Source of the DNA: Macrophomina tecta
Lineage: Eukaryota; Ascomycota; Dothideomycetes; Botryosphaeriales; Botryosphaeriaceae
Assembly: GCA_024180945.1 (NCBI GenBank)
Contig: JAKSGN010000035.1
Location: 496,001-560,000, forward strand
Length of the DNA: 64,000 nt
Direction of reading: 5' to 3'
Shown piece after piece: positions 46,128 to 56,542 of the stretch (its first letter is position 1; every line of letters begins with the position of its first letter). The notes beneath the pieces were generated by a model. That model was not told the origin of the DNA. It worked only from the letters and a program-made list of their open reading frames with translations, and did not search any database. Position numbers and translations under genes: made by a program.

Positions 46128-48029
46128 TCAGCCGAACAAGAACTGACATTGATATGGCTCCGCAGTGCTCGTCAGGCGCTCCTCATCGATGACAGATCCC
46201 CACCATGACGTACTCGACTTGTTTGCCCACGCCTTCTCCAGCAAAGTGGAAGCAGTCGCAAACATGTCCCGTGTCTTCTCCGTCCACCACGCACAATAGT
46301 CGCCAGCGAGCCACCTCAATGCAATATCCTTCGTCTCGCATCCACCCAAAAAAGACCGGCAGCAGCAATTGCTTCTGCGCCAGCGAAGAGCGTCGACAGC
46401 TCCAGACGTGATTCAGCGTCTTCCGTGCCAGCAGGCCAAGAATAGACGACGGCGGTCCTGTCCGATTCCACTTGACGCCCCGCTCAATATACAGCAGCAA
46501 GGCGAACCGCCACGCCTCAGCAGAGTGACGACGGTCCTATCTTGCATTTGCCTTCTCCTCTGTCATCCAGCTGCTCTCCCCACCCTCTCCACCCGCTCCC
46601 AGTGACCGTGCCTCCTCCTCCAACCCGGCCGCACAAAAATCCCTGTATCCTTCTCCACTCCATTCTTGGATACACCTCTCCACCTCCAGTACCAGCTCCT
46701 TCCGAAACGTCACACAAGCCATCGTCGCCGCCACTTCGAACTCCCTCGCATACCGCGCCAGCTTCACCATCTGCCGCAGCAGGGCGTACGGGCAGCCGGA
46801 GACGTCGTAGAACGTCTCCGCCGCGGCGCTCGCGTCGTCATCGCCGCCGAACAGCCGCAAGACATACGACTCGGGCATGACGCACCCTTTGCGGCTGGTG
46901 AGCGCCAGTGTCACGTCCCACCATACCAGCATCTCGATCTGCGCGCGGGCGCGGGGGACACGCAGGAGGGCGGCGAGGCCGCCGGCGGCTTCGAGGATGG
47001 TGTAGGCGCGCGTGAGGTGCGTCGTCCAGGGGCCGTGGGCGGAGGTTGCGCACTTTCGGGCTTGAGGTGTGAGACAGATCTTCTCTCTATTTCCCGCATT
47101 GCAGAAGGGAATTGGTGAGGATACTCACGTCGAGCGTGAATAGGATAAGCGTGGCGTCGAGGAGGCTCTGTTTGGCTGTGCTGCTGTATTGGACGACCTC
47201 TCTGTCGAGGAGTCTTACAGCTTCCTCTTTGTGCTCTCTTGCTTCGGCGGGGCAGGTGCCACTGATGCGGCCGATGTGGCGGTGAGTGAGAGCGAGGATG
47301 GAGTGGAGGAGGAGTTGGGAGCCTGTGGAGGTTTGGTCGGTACAACGGAAGGGGTTGGCGTCGAAGTCGGAGGTAAGGGGAAGGACACAGAACTTTTGGT
47401 TATCTTTGTTTTGTAAGCTCTTGTCTACTTTCTCATCCTTAGTTTGCTACAAAGTGTACGGGTCCTGGACTCACACTTGGCGAGAAGGCGTGTCAAGCCA
47501 TCGGTGAGATTCGTGAAGGAAGGCCGGCAGTGCAGGAAACTTCCGGGCCGTCTCCGGTATTCTGCTCCAGCAAAAGCCTTTTCTCCTTATAGTTTAGATG
47601 AGGACTTTGTGCTTCATGCACTGATGATTGCCTGAAGGATCCAATTGTATCTTCCACGTAGAAGGAATCAACGTCAAACTCAGGGGGCCATGTTATGAGC
47701 TCACTCAAATTCGGCCCGGCTAACAGCTGCGGCTCAATTACAAGCTCTTTCTCTACTTCCTGTGGTGAGTGTGACTTTTCAAGCAATGGCGACGCAGGCG
47801 TGAGCTTGCGCGCGTGACGAGAGCTGGGTTGCTGCTGTAGCTGCTCTTCAACGTTGTCTCTTCGGCTGCGTTCATTCTCCCGTGTAACTGAAAAGTTTGA
47901 AGTGGCCACGGCAGGCCCAAAAGACATAGTGATGACACCAGGAACCGGCGCCTGTACAGTGCCACGCTTGCGCCGCTTGCGAGCACGTTCGTCGATGAAC
48001 TTGAACTCGCGGGGCTTGGCTTGCGGCAT
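46128..48029 (-). pseudogene. Decayed fungal-specific transcription factor gene (no zinc cluster)
   Basis: The product resembles regulators that start with a short basic FKFIDERARKRRKRG-like leader and have a Fungal_trans_2-type helical domain without a zinc cluster. Reading order: an exon from ATG 48029 to about 47490; an exon ending 47129 with SQLLLHSILALTHRHIGRIS and DATLILFTLD; an intron 47128-47053; then CATSAHGPWTTHLTRAYTIL continuing to 46537. There an in-frame TAG (46537-46539) cuts the frame, which then resumes as DRRHSAEAWRFALLLYIERG with clear family character. Near 46345-46353 (a T6G3 run on the coding strand) the family-like sequence changes frame to GGCETKDIALRWLAGDYCAWW and ends at 46128. 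A third frame change seems needed near 47560-47585. No intron I could find rescues the stop. A recent pseudogene is most likely; assembly error could explain the homopolymer lesion only. Confidence 0.7.
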
Positions 48030-48507
48030 GATGATCTGCTAGCATTTACCTCTCAGCCAGGCTTTCCGGGCTTGTTTTCGCACGGTTTACTTACCTCTTA
48101 GGGTAAATCTGTATTTGATTTTACGCATAAGCTTGGATGGCAGATTTGGGAGACATACAACTGTGGCAGAGGCAAAAGACATTTGCCTATGTGGGTCGCG
48201 TCTTGAATGGAAATAAAGGCATTTGCCCTTCGGCGAAACCATAGTGTTCTCCCGCGTTGAATTCTCCGTTCCGACCGGATGGCAATTCTTCCCGAGTGAA
48301 GCGGTTCAATCATGTTGTCACCCCTGGCCTACAAAGTTATCAACGGGTATTGTAATTTACGATAGCGTTCAAGGTATTCTTCAATATTTCAAACTTCTTT
48401 GTAAGAACAGATTGCGCACTGTTTAGCACATGAATTTCTGAATCCCACCAGCTACGAAGTATACGGGGGGCTCGCGCTCAAAGAGTGACGTTGAATATCC
48501 TTCAGAA
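48030..48507. other. Intergenic region, nothing recognised
   Basis: The 478 bp lie upstream of the decayed regulator and downstream of the SDR stop, both on the minus strand. I see no further feature. Confidence 0.45.
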
Positions 48508-49464
48508 TTAATTGTACAGGTCACCGTTCGCGGAAAGCACTGATCCAGTGGTCCAGCGTGCATCTTCGGAGCAGAGGAAGGCAACAAGTGGTGCAATATC
48601 ATCAACTTCACCGACCCTGGCCGCAGCCGGAGTGGAGTCAATCAGGGGCTGCATGTCCTTCAAGAACTGCTCGTCACTCTGAAACCACTGATCTGGCGCG
48701 AGCAGAAACAACGTCAGTGATTGAAAATCATATGCAGTCTAACAGTAGGCAAATCCACTCACCGGTAGCCACTGGGCCAGGGTTCACCGCATTCACCGTG
48801 ATCCCGTGGGGCTGTCCAAGCTCCTTAGCCCATACTCGTACCAACGCTTCGTTCGCAGCCTTCGTGGCTGCGTATACCGTCTGCCCAGCCACGCCCAGGC
48901 GGGCTCCGACGGATGAAATGAAGATTATACGTCCGCCTCTGGGCAGGTGAGGCTCAACGGCTTTTGTCAGGAATATGGGCCCTTTGACGTTGGTGTCGAA
49001 GCGTGTGTTGTAGAAATCCTCGGTAGTATCCACCAAATTTGCCTCTTTGCCTTGCGCCGCACTAGGGGACTTGCCAGTAATTTAGTGGATGTGATATTTG
49101 GGGTACGCACTTGTGGATCAGTATTTCAATTTTGCCTGTCTGGCTGATCTGGAGAGCGCTTTCCACCAACCGCGGGATGTCAGCTAGTTTACACACGTCC
49201 GCCTGGCAGATGATGGCTTTGGTGCCGTTGCTCTGGACTTCTTCCACAACTTTCTCGGCTCTCACTCGGCTGCCCTCGGACACGTAATTCACCACTACGT
49301 TGGCGCCACGCTTTCCGAGCAGCACAGCGATGCCGGCACCAATGCCACTACCGAACGAAGATTATTACGGTGCCTAAGTGGCTGGACAAACAGATGACTT
49401 GCCATGATGCTCCCGTGACGATAGCAGTTTTACCTGAAAGGTCAACCCCCTTGAAATTTGACAT
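48508..49464 (-). CDS. Classical short-chain dehydrogenase/reductase
   Basis: NAD(P)-dependent oxidoreductase of 260 residues. Exons in gene order: 49464-49403, 49347-49111, 49061-48763 and 48692-48508. The cofactor motif TGASCGIG (residues 17-24) is made across the first splice junction, followed by NNAG-like NAAQ at about 100-103. The catalytic set is Ser150 (IIFISSVGA), Tyr163 and Lys167 (VYAATKAA), with NPGPVATG after it and a C-terminal VAFLCSEDARWTTGSVLSANGDLYN. The first intron (49402-49348) appears to begin GCAAGT, a GC-AG intron; no GT donor gives the glycine motif. Asn/Val after the second strand (VVVNY) leaves NAD versus NADP open, though such members mostly use NADP. Related proteins act on naphthols, steroids or fatty-acyl keto groups. 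The substrate is unknown. Confidence 0.88.
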
Positions 49465-50230
49465 GGCGTCACGTAGCGGGGCTTCGGAGTGGTTTGATTT
49501 TTGTGACAAGGTCTGGAAAAACAGGACTACATAAACCACGCGCTGCGGCTTCTAGTTTGCGGAGGGCGTGGGCATATCTGAAGAGCATTGGCTGTGTAAA
49601 CCCTGCAAGCGAGCTGAGGTGCGAGGTGTTCCCTTTTCTGGAAGTCACACCAACCTCGAAACGCGGATCACTTAACTAGTATTCATCCCAAGCCCAAAAA
49701 GGCATAACTCAACGCTCCTGGTCCCCAGCATTTCCGGCCAATCTCCGCCACGTTTTTTTAGCCGCCCCTTCACGGACCAAACGCTTTATCGAAATGCCAG
49801 CAACATCGCATGGCCATTTCTGCACCTGCCCCAGGGTCTCGATTGCGGAATTTGGAGGGTGGGTGGTTGGCTCAGCCTCCGAGGTCTCGATTAATTTCAC
49901 AGCTAGTCATATGACGTACGAGGTCGTCAGTGCAGTTTCCAACATTATTGCGTGATGGCTCGTGGAGTTTCAGGAGCCACTTTCACATCAATTTCCCCAA
50001 GCAACTTCACCTCGGCCGGGGCAGACGACACCAGGTCTCGTATGGCCAGGGTTGCACTATTTCCGGATTTGGCAATACCCGAATAGTGCTCCATCCTTGT
50101 AGCATGATCATGGCCAAGGCACATCCGGACTTTCGCCGAGCAGGCCTCACCGCTCAGCGGGATAGCGGGGTATAAATGCCAGCCACGTTTAGCCATGTCG
50201 CGTTCACGGCAGGGTCCCAGCAATTGCATC
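49465..50230. other. Divergent intergenic region
   Basis: The 766 bp separate the SDR start (minus) from the acetyltransferase start (plus). It shows no recognised gene or repeat. Confidence 0.45.
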
Positions 50231-51084
50231 ATGGTCAGTGCGGAAAAGGACGGACAGATCATCGAACTTGCCAGAGGGCTAAAGGGGACGCCATGGTGCG
50301 AGGAGTACGAGAAGATGATCTCGGGGATGCTGTGAGCGGCAGCCCTTTTTCTTTCTTACACCTTCTTCTCCTTCTATTGTTTCTCTGAAGGGATAGCGCT
50401 ACAGTAATCATGATACTGACCCTGTTTCTCTAGCTATGACCCGTTGCACCCGAAGCTATTGGAAGGCCGCCATAGGGCGCGCGGCTTGGCCTACAAATAC
50501 AACAACCTTGACCCCGGCGCGACATCGTACGACAAACATGCCGAAATCCAGCACGCACTCCTCACGGAGATTCTCGGCAAGGTCGGGCCAGGGACAGCCA
50601 TCGAGCCTCCATTTCTCCCCGACTACGGCTGCAACGTCAGCATCGGCAAGAACTGTTTCATGAACTTCAAGTGTGTGGCATGCCGCATTCCAAAGGAGCA
50701 AATCCGCTGAGACAAGTCTGCAGTCTTACTATCCTCGACACCAGCCTCGTCCTCATTGGAGACCGCGTCCAGATGGGTCCGAACGTCAGCATCTACGGCG
50801 CTGGCCACGAGACCAGCGTCCTTTCGCGGATCAAGTTCGTGGAATTCGGCCACCCTGTTAGGATTGAGGACGACTGCTGGATTGGAGGACAAGTCATCAT
50901 TCTGCCTGGTGTGACTATTGGCAAGGGAAGCACAGTTGGCGCCGGAGCGGTGGTAACCAAAGACATTCCGCCATACTCGGTTGCTATTGGCAGTCCTGCC
51001 AAGGTCATTAAGAAGCTTCCGACTGTCGAAGAAGAACGCGCGGATCCGAATAACCCATTCAACCAGATGCAGGACAGGGAATAG
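50231..51084 (+). CDS. Hexapeptide acetyltransferase (maltose/galactoside O-acetyltransferase type)
   Basis: Acetyl-CoA-dependent O-acetyltransferase of the LacA/Maa/NodL group, 232 residues, acting on sugars. Exons are 50231-50331, 50434-50670 and 50724-51084. The N-terminal mac domain (GTPWCEEYEKMISGMLYDPLHPKL, RARGLAYKYNNLDP) precedes a left-handed beta helix of hexapeptide turns: FLPDYGCNVSIGKNCFMNFN, DRVQMGPNVSIYGAGHET (the His that acts as base), VRIEDDCWIGGQVIILPGVTIG and STVGAGAVVTKDIPPYSVAIG. The end is SPAKVIKKLPTVEEE and a polar tail. Both introns fit in phase 2. No signal peptide, so cytosolic. Homologues are also common in bacteria, but the two introns show it is a resident eukaryotic gene. 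Confidence 0.9.
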
Positions 51085-51650
51085 AATGGAGCTATGGATT
51101 GGCGAACAGATCTATTGGCGGGCATCTTTATGACCTGGTGTCATAGAAGGTGATTTCCATTGCCTTGAATTCGATTTCACCCAAAATCAAGCTATTACCT
51201 GGAAAGGGCTGTGCGTCTGTATTTGGATAGTTGATACGAGGTACTGTCAGTCAATGTGTTCTTCAGCCTTACCATCTCAAACCAACCTTAATCATCGCAT
51301 TTGGCTACTCATAGGTCCACCTGATCCCAAGCATTCAAAGGCACGCTCGACAACCTGCCGAGAGAATAACGAGTACTGTTTATTCAAAAACTTGCCGTTT
51401 GGAAACCTTGAGTGTAGTGCGAAGCGCACGACTCATGAACCTGAATAAATTTGGAGACAGCGCCATATTCGCAGTTTGTCGACAGCAAGGTCTACGAATG
51501 TGTTATCTCGGAAGGATATTTCGAATGTACATCTTGATCAGTGCAGAACGGGATGGATGTGTATACATCTGATCAAAAGCCCGTGGAGAACATCGATGAA
51601 ATAGAAAGCCGTCAGTCTACGAAGGCCTTGGTTGAGCTATGTACTTGTTG

Positions 51651-51695
51651 GACCGAATAAAAGCACGACGCCGCACTTAGGTTCAGTGCGAATTG
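51651..51695 (+). repeat. Direct repeat copy A, LTR-edge-like
   Basis: This 45-nt unit starts GACCGAATAAA and ends AGTGCGAATTG. It is preceded by TGTTG and followed by TTCCAACA, so the outer edges form an inverted TGTTGGA/TCCAACA pair like the ends of many LTRs. It recurs about 394 bp downstream in the same orientation. Confidence 0.6.
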
Positions 51696-52044
51696 TTCCA
51701 ACACACTCCCTCATCTAGGGGGGAGTACCCGCCCTGGATGCATGGCTGATTTTTGATGCTGATTGCGGATGTCTGGTGGCGCACAGGCCGAACTGGTGGC
51801 GTAGGGGCCGAAGTGGTGACAGGTTTGGTTAATGCATCATAGAAGAAAAGTCGTCGCCATAGATCGAACGCAAGACGTGTCGAAAATGTGGGAGAGCTAG
51901 GCTCCCAAAATGGGTAAGGCTAGGCTCGATGTGGCGCGAAGGCGAGGGCTCCGGCGTAGAAGTATCCTAGTTTTAGATCAATAGGGAGGGGGGTGTAGGA
52001 GGCTGCTAATAGACCAAAGGCGCGTTCCGGGCTCATAATTATTA

Positions 52045-52088
52045 GACCGAATAAAGGACGACGCTGCACTTAGATTCAATGCGAATTG
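52045..52088 (+). repeat. Direct repeat copy B
   Basis: This 44-nt unit matches copy A (51651) along its whole length. It differs by C-to-T and G-to-A changes (GCCGC/GCTGC, TTAGG/TTAGA, CAGTG/CAATG) and a small change after the AATAAA. Three of the differences are transitions of the kind left by repeat-induced point mutation. Whether the 350 bp between copies is an element interior or part of a longer LTR cannot be decided here. Confidence 0.6.
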
Positions 52089-53053
52089 ATTAATTTATGT
52101 CCCAACAGTACTTTTAGACTCCTGTTGCTTCTTGTCGGGATGTCTCTCGTAGGCGATATCGACGGGATATTTCAAGGCCGGCAACATTTAAATGTATATT
52201 TCGCGCGGATCCTCCTATTAATAGACAAGGGGTTGGGATGAAGTTTTTGATAAATAGAAGTGTTCAATCGCCGCCAAACTTGCGCTGTTCTTGTCAGGCC
52301 TTGTGCGGAACCTATGGCCATGGGCAGGTTTGTTCGTCTTGCCTGGAACGGCTTCCGTTAGCTAGACTGCATATCTATTGAGCCAGACTATGAAGATAAA
52401 ATTATAAACTGTCCTGGCCGAGTACAAATCCCCAACCTCGCGCCGAGCTGTTTGGTACCATCTTGAGGCTTTGTCTCGTCACAGCTCCCTTTTCTCGATA
52501 AGAGAATTCGAGTCTTCGGAATGAATTTCGGCGCACCTGCCAAATTCCTTTGATTTTGGAGAGCACTTTGCTAGGGGTTTAGGGTGCTTTTGGAAACGAA
52601 GTTGCGCTTCGCAGCTGGTTCGACACAGGGCAACCAGGATTGTGCAGCGGGGCTGTGTGGGCCTGTGCATGCAAGCGGGGTCAGCGGCTAGGCTGCATAT
52701 ATACAGTTATGTGAATTAGAACGCAATGTTGCAGATGCTAAGCAGCGTCAGACTAGCAATGTTAGGACCACTTGGAGAATGCTTCTTTAAACAATTGGGT
52801 GGCGGAAATAGGCACAAAACAGGGGCCAAAGGGAGCTGATCGGAAGCCACACGGTGCACTGCTTTTTCGATGGCGAATGCCACGCTGGACGACCCCCCCC
52901 CCACTCTCGGTTTTTGCCGCCGACATTGCTGCCGCAGCCCCGCAATATTGCATATTCTTCTTATCCGATGCTGCGTGCACTGATAAAAGCGCGCCTTTCT
53001 CCTGTTAATATTGTCTTGAGCGCCTATATCTCGTTGTTGTCATCGGCTAGGAC

Positions 53054-55372
53054 ATGCTCTGTAGGACTTGCACATGTATGCTCCGCGGTGGCAAGGAGCA
53101 GGCGTGGAGAGGAATTCACGACTTAGCTTTCGATCACCACACCAGGACTGAGTCACTGCGCAGATCCAGTGAAGCCGGCTGTTCAATATGTGTTGCGCTT
53201 ACAAAAGAGCTAAGACACGAAATCGACCTTCTCAATAACCAAGACGTTTCCATTGAGCCGAAGCTGTCAGAGCTCAGGCATGGCAAGTGGGAGGACAGCG
53301 GTGCGTACCGCCTTGATTTTGTTCTTGAGAAGAGGCGCACCCGGACTTTCATCCTGACCCCAACTAGTGAGACAGTAAATACCAAGCCCCCTTAAATGCT
53401 CAGCGACTGACCACTGCCACAAACAGCTTCAGACTGGACCGCCAACATGCAAGGCGATACGGTCCGGTGGTTGAGGACGCCAAAGTCCTGCGACACCTCA
53501 TCCGACGAAGTCTTTCGCCTTGCTTACAGCTGGATCAAAAAGTGCACTTGTGCCAAGTCCTGGGACCCTAACAATGCCACAAACAGGTGGTATCCGAAGC
53601 GTCTTCTCGATCTTAGAAACATCAGGCTTGCCACAGGCTTACAGTATGAGAAGGGTACGATAAGATCAATGAACGCGAAGGTTGACAACACAGTGGTCAA
53701 ATTGATCGAGACTTGTGAGAATGAGTGGGATAAGTTGAAAGGTAGAAAATACGTCACACTAAGCCATTGTTGGGGCACGCCGAGGAGTGGTCAAGGCCAA
53801 TTGAAGCTCACGGCCAAGACCGAGGCTACATTCAAGGATCCTGGCATCAAGCTGCGATCTTTCTCGAAGTCATTTCGAGACGCAATCATTTTTGCCTGTC
53901 GCATACCCGAGGTCGATTACCTTTGGATCGATTCTATGTGTATCATACAACGCACGTCGGAACCGAACGAAAGCCAGGCGGCGGCAGAACAAGATTGGCT
54001 TGAGCAGTCCCGCCTCATGCACAAAGTCTACCGCAGATCTTATCTCAACATTTCCGCCACTGCAGCCGTGGACAGTGACAAGGGGCTCTTCTTCCCTCGG
54101 GAACCCGAGTCTCTGTGGGAGGACGAGGTCAATCTGAACATTGTTGGCTTGCAAGGCCAAGAGTCCCGGGTCAATGGGGACCCCATCAAGAGGTGCACTG
54201 TTGTCGATGTCTCATTCTGGGAGGAACTGGTGGAAAAAGCACCAGTCAACCAAAGAGCATGGGTATTCCAGGAGCGGTTGATGGCGCCGAGGGTGTTGCA
54301 CTTCTGCGCAAACCAGGTAGCTTGGGAATGCTCCGAGTGGAACGACGCCGAGGGTCATCCAGAAGGAGTCGAGCTCCTTGTTGTCAAGTCTGGAACGATC
54401 GTGAACGAGGGTAGACTCAAAAGCCTGACGCTGGAAGACGGCAGAAATCTTCGCGATATACGATTGAACGGGTTGGTCGACCCTGATAGAGACATGGAAA
54501 ACCTTTACTTCTTCGAGCTCTGGAAGCGGATCGTTGAAGTATACTCCCGAACAAAATTGACCATGCCCCGCGACAAGCTTATTGCAATTTCCGGGATTGC
54601 CAGGCTGCTCTCTGAAACTCTTCTTACAAATAAGAAGGCAAGAGATAACAAGATAACATACGTGGTTGGCATGTGGAGTCAATATTTGGAGAGTCAACTC
54701 TTGTGGAGAGTGGGGCTAGAGCCCCCCGTCAAGGGCGGGCTGTCATCGAACCATTCCACTCGTCATCCTCATAGGGCTCCTTCGTTCTCCTGGGCTTGCC
54801 TGGATGTCCCGCAAGGAATCGTATACGCAGAAGCTACGGATTACAAGGGCAAGGATGAAGACTACGGAGAGAAGACTGGGCATCTTTGGGAAGAGACGGA
54901 CCCCCTCCTTTTCAAAGTCGAGCACTACTTTGTTGATTGGTCGCATTCGGAGGACGAATTTGGCGTGATTGAAGGAGGAAATGCCTACCTAAAGCTCAAG
55001 GTGCAGTACTTGAGGCCGATCATACTCCGCAAATTGGAACGTGCTTCGCGCATCTCCTACGAGTGGCGGCTTTCGAACAACGAAACCTTGCAAGAGGAGT
55101 ATGCCAATGTGTATCTAGATGCACCCAAGTCTGACACGGAAATATTCTCGAAGGGCTCCGGCTTGTATGTAATGCCTGCGGCTTGGGGGGATCGCACGGT
55201 CAAGAAGAGCTCGCGCTACCTGATATGTCTGCTGTTGAAGCATAAAGGGGAACGAGCAGGGTGCAAGAGGTTCAAGCGGGTTGGGCTGACAAAATTGTCC
55301 AGCTATAGGGAATACAAAGGGCAACGGGCGGTTCTCGAAACAAGAGAAGAGGAGACAATTTTTCTCGAATGA
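53054..55372 (+). CDS. HET-domain heterokaryon-incompatibility-type protein
   Basis: Protein of 752 residues with exons 53054-53366 and 53427-55372. HET domains are cell-death effectors in allorecognition, related to TIR folds. The N-terminus has a Cys-rich start (CRTCTCM) and SSEAGCSICVAL, typical of HET proteins of this class. The domain's motif 1 is YVTLSHCWG (about residues 213-221), motif 2 is VDYLWIDSMCIIQ, and motif 3 appears as INQRAWVFQERLMAPRVLHF (residues around 395). The C-terminal half is family-conserved but of unknown function (APSFSWACLDVP). No P-loop or repeat domain follows, so it is a HET-only type. Together with the NLR 8 kb away it suggests a self/non-self locus; genetic function is inferred from family only. 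Confidence 0.9.
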
Positions 55373-56542
55373 ATTCTACCTTGAAAGGTCTTTTGAGCAG
55401 AAGCAAGTAAAAACAAAATTCTCACTACCGGTGAAATAGTCTACGTCAATCTGAATAGTAGAGACACATGATATCTTGCCAAATTCCGACGACCGGGGTT
55501 TACATGCAGCGTTACAAGCAGCGGGCTTGCAACAATCCCCTTCGCGTCATCCAGCCAGTCCACTACCTACATCTTCAATCTTAAAGGCATGCCAAACACC
55601 TGTCTCAAATTTCCTCAATGCATTCCTAGTCGCACACCAGTCCGGCTCGCGTCGGATCTACAGTTCGTTGTAAAAGCGCCACTACATACAAGCGTGGTCC
55701 TCAATGTCGCATCTGCCGCTTCCGGGCCTCTCCTCCAGATTCCACTCTTCTAGGCGTGCGCTCTCATCGAAATTTTTGCGAGCGCTACCATGACCAATAG
55801 CAAAAAGCCCATAGCTTCCGCGGCCAGAAAATTTCCGCTGACCATGCAACGCAATCCAGCGGTTCATTCAGTCCGAGCACGTCACCCCTGACTGTTGGAT
55901 TGAATAGTATTGCCCATAAGCTTATAGATTTAGAAAAGCATTGTAAACCGAGATTGTGGACGGGGACGGTAATGGAGCTAGGCTGTGGCCGGGCATGCAG
56001 GAGGTGATATTGGGATGGCAACGGTATTATGTAATCAGATATTGATCTTGCAATAAGTGATTTTGCTGCATATGATTTAGGCCTCGTATACCGTGGTTCA
56101 CGGTCCTGTGGTGATATGAAGCGTGAAGACTGGCTATATTCCTGTTGTGTTTGGAGGAGGCACAACACTGCACCGACTATGCGGTTTCGTAGATGCATAG
56201 TCAATTATTTCCTCATCGGGCAATTATTTCATGGGCGGCTTTATTAGCTCAGCATGTCACACACGCACTACGCGGTGTTTGATGCGCCCTGCATCCAATC
56301 TTAACGTCGCAGGATGTGGCCTTGTTGAAGAGCTCCTTTCATTCCCCGCATTTCTTGCATTCCAGCAAGGACTACATAATAAACTGATAATCGTATTCAC
56401 CGCCCTGAAAGCCCAGATAGCACACCAGCCAGCCAGAAGATTGCCCGATAAACAGAAGAGACATCGCTTTTTCTCCATTTTCCGTATTCGTTGACCAGTC
56501 ATTAAAACCCCTTCCACAGCAACAAGATCTCCATTGACCACT
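55373..56542. other. Intergenic region, nothing recognised
   Basis: The 1.17 kb between the convergent HET gene and LEU1 show only short open frames without domains. I found no repeat shared with the 51-52 kb region. Confidence 0.45.

Larger units (their letters stand above)
51085..53053. other. Gene-free 2-kb region with LTR-like relic repeats
   Basis: No coding gene is supported. The region contains a diverged direct repeat (51651-51695 and 52045-52088), short T/A-rich stretches, and a C-run near 52889-52898. It has the look of degraded mobile-element DNA between the acetyltransferase and the HET gene. Confidence 0.55.

Noticed and set aside
55682..56204. Open frames between the HET gene and LEU1 that might be a small gene
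   Set aside because: No splice-consistent model, no domain, and composition close to surrounding non-coding DNA.
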